From an uncultured Sulfurovum sp. (GTDB lineage Bacteria; Campylobacterota; Campylobacteria; Campylobacterales; Sulfurovaceae), in the NCBI GenBank assembly GCA_902727905.1, contig CACVAR010000058.1:1-5555 (forward strand): a DNA stretch of 5,555 nt, written 5' to 3'. Shown piece after piece: positions 4,062-5,555 of this stretch; position 1 is the stretch's first letter; each line of letters opens with the position of its first letter. The notes below the pieces were generated by a model, which had not been told where the DNA came from, ran no database searches, and worked only from the letters and a program-made list of their open reading frames with translations. Position numbers and translations under genes: made by a program.

Positions 4062-5555
4062 ATGAATACATGTACAGCAGTTATTGACATTGGTTCAAAC
4101 TCTGCAAGACTTGTTATTTATCAAAAAAGTAGTAAATACGGTTTTCATTTAATTTGTGAAAGAAAATCTAAAGTAAGAATAGGTGAAGGTGCCTATGAAA
4201 AAGATGGCTACCTTCAAGATATTGGAATTCATCGAGCCTATTTAGCCCTCAAAGAATTTATTGCGACTACCCAATATTACCCCGTAGATAAAATCTTATG
4301 TGTTGCTACATCAGCTTTACGTGATGCACCAAATGGCAACGAGTTTGTAAACTGGATAAAAAAAGAACTCAATTTAAACATTCATATTATTGATGGGAAA
4401 AAAGAAGCACTCTTTGGTGCCATAGCAGCTAAAAACTTGCTTCCTATTAAAGATGGTATCACCATAGATATTGGTGGTGGTTCGTCAGATTTAGCACTAC
4501 TTAAAGACTCAAAAGTTATTCAGACTTATTCTCTTAATATTGGAACAGTTAGATTAAAAGAACTGTTTTTTGATAAAGATAAATCCATTGAGGAAGCACG
4601 TGACTTTATTAGGGAAGAGTTAAAAAAACTACCAAAAGAGTTCATCTCCAATCAAGCTATTGGTATTGGAGGAACAGCTAGAACCCTTTCAAAAGCTATT
4701 ATGAAAGTAGAATCCTACCCCTTTAATAATATTCATGCTTTTGCTTATAAAGTAGATGATCACAAGGAGTACTTTCAAAGTATCTCCGATGCAAAACTAA
4801 ACCTACTTCAATACCTACATATACCAAAAGGACGTTTTGATACCATTCGGGAGGGAACGCTAATATGGGAAGAAATTCTCTCTGAAATTGGGGCAACAAA
4901 AGTTATAACATCGGGTGTTGGTGTTAGGGAAGGTGTATTTTTACATGATTTCCTAAAAGATGACAACCTACAATTTCCTAAAGATATAAATCCAAGTATC
5001 CAAAGTATTCTAGATCGTTTTGAAACACATCATGTTGACATACCTAAGAGAAAGGAAAACAGTACAAAACTTTTTGAACTCTTTCTCGAAAACAAAAAAA
5101 TAGAGAATAAGTATCTTAAAGAACTACTCTATGCAACAGAACTATCCACAAGTGGTTACCGATTTAATATTTATAAATCTTATGAACATACTTTTTATGT
5201 AGCAATACAGGAGTTTAACTATGCAGTAACACATGAAGAATTGGTTTTAACAGCAATGATACTAAGGCTTGGTGGGAAAAATCTAAATGACAAAGAAGTG
5301 TATAAAAAATATAAGAAGCTACTGCCTAAAAAAGAGACTCTAGAGTTTTTAAGTTTCATTTATAGTATTACAAATACACTCTATGACCAAACTGCTTTAA
5401 AAGATTTTGATTTTACTTTTGAAAAAAATAAGTTGACCATTATTGCAGATGGATCACTCTACTTAGTACAAGAGACATTAAAAGATATTGAACGACCACA
5501 AGGACTTAAACTAAAAATTATAGATAAACAAAAAGTTCCATCTTATAATTTTTAA
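4062..5555 (+). CDS. ppx: Ppx/GppA family phosphatase (exopolyphosphatase or pppGpp phosphohydrolase)
   Basis: This family hydrolyses terminal phosphates of inorganic polyphosphate and/or converts pppGpp to ppGpp, in the cytoplasm. The 497-residue protein is complete; its TAA is the last codon of the window. The actin-like ATPase fold occupies about 1-300, with phosphate loop 1 at VIDIGSNSARL (7-17), VATSALRDAPN (81-91), DGKKEALFGA (111-120, Glu115 in the place of the catalytic glutamate), loop 2 at TIDIGGGSSDLAL (134-146), SLNIGTVRLKE (157-167) and a GIGGTARTL motif near 200-210. The rest (about 310-497) corresponds to the HD-like C-terminal domain, but the expected H-D/E metal pair appears as ELSTSG and only the later region (SYEHTFYVA) keeps one histidine, so it probably binds no metal. 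It is likely cotranslated with the ferredoxin, with AGAG at 4053-4056 as a weak ribosome binding site. Sequence alone does not settle PPX against GppA activity. Confidence 0.92.
   Translation: MNTCTAVIDIGSNSARLVIYQKSSKYGFHLICERKSKVRIGEGAYEKDGYLQDIGIHRAYLALKEFIATTQYYPVDKILCVATSALRDAPNGNEFVNWIKKELNLNIHIIDGKKEALFGAIAAKNLLPIKDGITIDIGGGSSDLALLKDSKVIQTYSLNIGTVRLKELFFDKDKSIEEARDFIREELKKLPKEFISNQAIGIGGTARTLSKAIMKVESYPFNNIHAFAYKVDDHKEYFQSISDAKLNLLQYLHIPKGRFDTIREGTLIWEEILSEIGATKVITSGVGVREGVFLHDFLKDDNLQFPKDINPSIQSILDRFETHHVDIPKRKENSTKLFELFLENKKIENKYLKELLYATELSTSGYRFNIYKSYEHTFYVAIQEFNYAVTHEELVLTAMILRLGGKNLNDKEVYKKYKKLLPKKETLEFLSFIYSITNTLYDQTALKDFDFTFEKNKLTIIADGSLYLVQETLKDIERPQGLKLKIIDKQKVPSYNF

Noticed and set aside
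1..5555. Mobile elements, CRISPR arrays, tRNA or rRNA genes, defence or secretion modules
   Set aside because: No transposase or integrase motifs, no regularly spaced repeats of CRISPR length, and no recognisable RNA gene sequence were found; apart from the regulator's receiver and kinase, all genes are ordinary core functions with uniform AT-rich codon use.

Overview
The window is AT-rich (roughly two thirds A+T by eye) and densely coded. Its gene set and protein signatures point to a Campylobacterota (epsilonproteobacterial) chromosome. The strongest marker is a response regulator whose DNA-binding half is almost word for word that of Helicobacter HsrA (HP1043) and Campylobacter CosR. A ferredoxin–Ppx/GppA pair like HP0277–HP0278 of H. 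pylori and a plsY–folB pair like HP1509–HP1510 agree with this (locus comparisons are from memory). A free-living or vent/sediment relative such as Sulfurimonas or Arcobacter fits better than a host-adapted Helicobacter or Campylobacter, because the regulator still has a complete phosphorylatable receiver and a partner kinase. The genus is inferred, not proven.

Layout: (1) 1-511, minus strand: the N-terminal 170 codons of nadA (quinolinate synthase), running off the left edge. (2) 512-599: a short divergent intergenic region with a TATAAT box facing plsY. (3) 600-1558, plus strand: plsY (acyl-phosphate:glycerol-3-phosphate acyltransferase) and folB (dihydroneopterin aldolase), 2 nt apart. (4) 1559-1729: a very AT-rich intergenic region with spaced TTTAAA direct repeats ahead of a perfect TATAAT. 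(5) 1730-3684: the HsrA/CosR-type regulator and a membrane histidine kinase, overlapping by 22 nt, the kinase starting at TTG. A hairpin with a T-run follows. (6) 3803-5555: an Alvin-type 2[4Fe-4S] ferredoxin and a Ppx/GppA phosphatase, 7 nt apart. The last base of the window is the end of the ppx stop codon.

Together these are core genes (NAD, phospholipid and folate synthesis, an electron carrier, a polyphosphate/(p)ppGpp phosphatase) around a two-component system. The most interesting point is that system. HsrA and CosR are known as essential orphan regulators that work without receiver phosphorylation, yet here the same output domain sits on a canonical receiver (Asp51, Ser79, Lys101) and is translationally tied to a complete sensor kinase. 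Upstream lies a repeat pair whose geometry (TTTAAA, 5 nt, TTTAAA) resembles the HsrA operator reported in H. pylori, in the -35 position. This may be the ancestral, signal-responsive form of the regulator, possibly autoregulated. No mobile elements, CRISPR arrays, tRNAs or rRNAs were seen.
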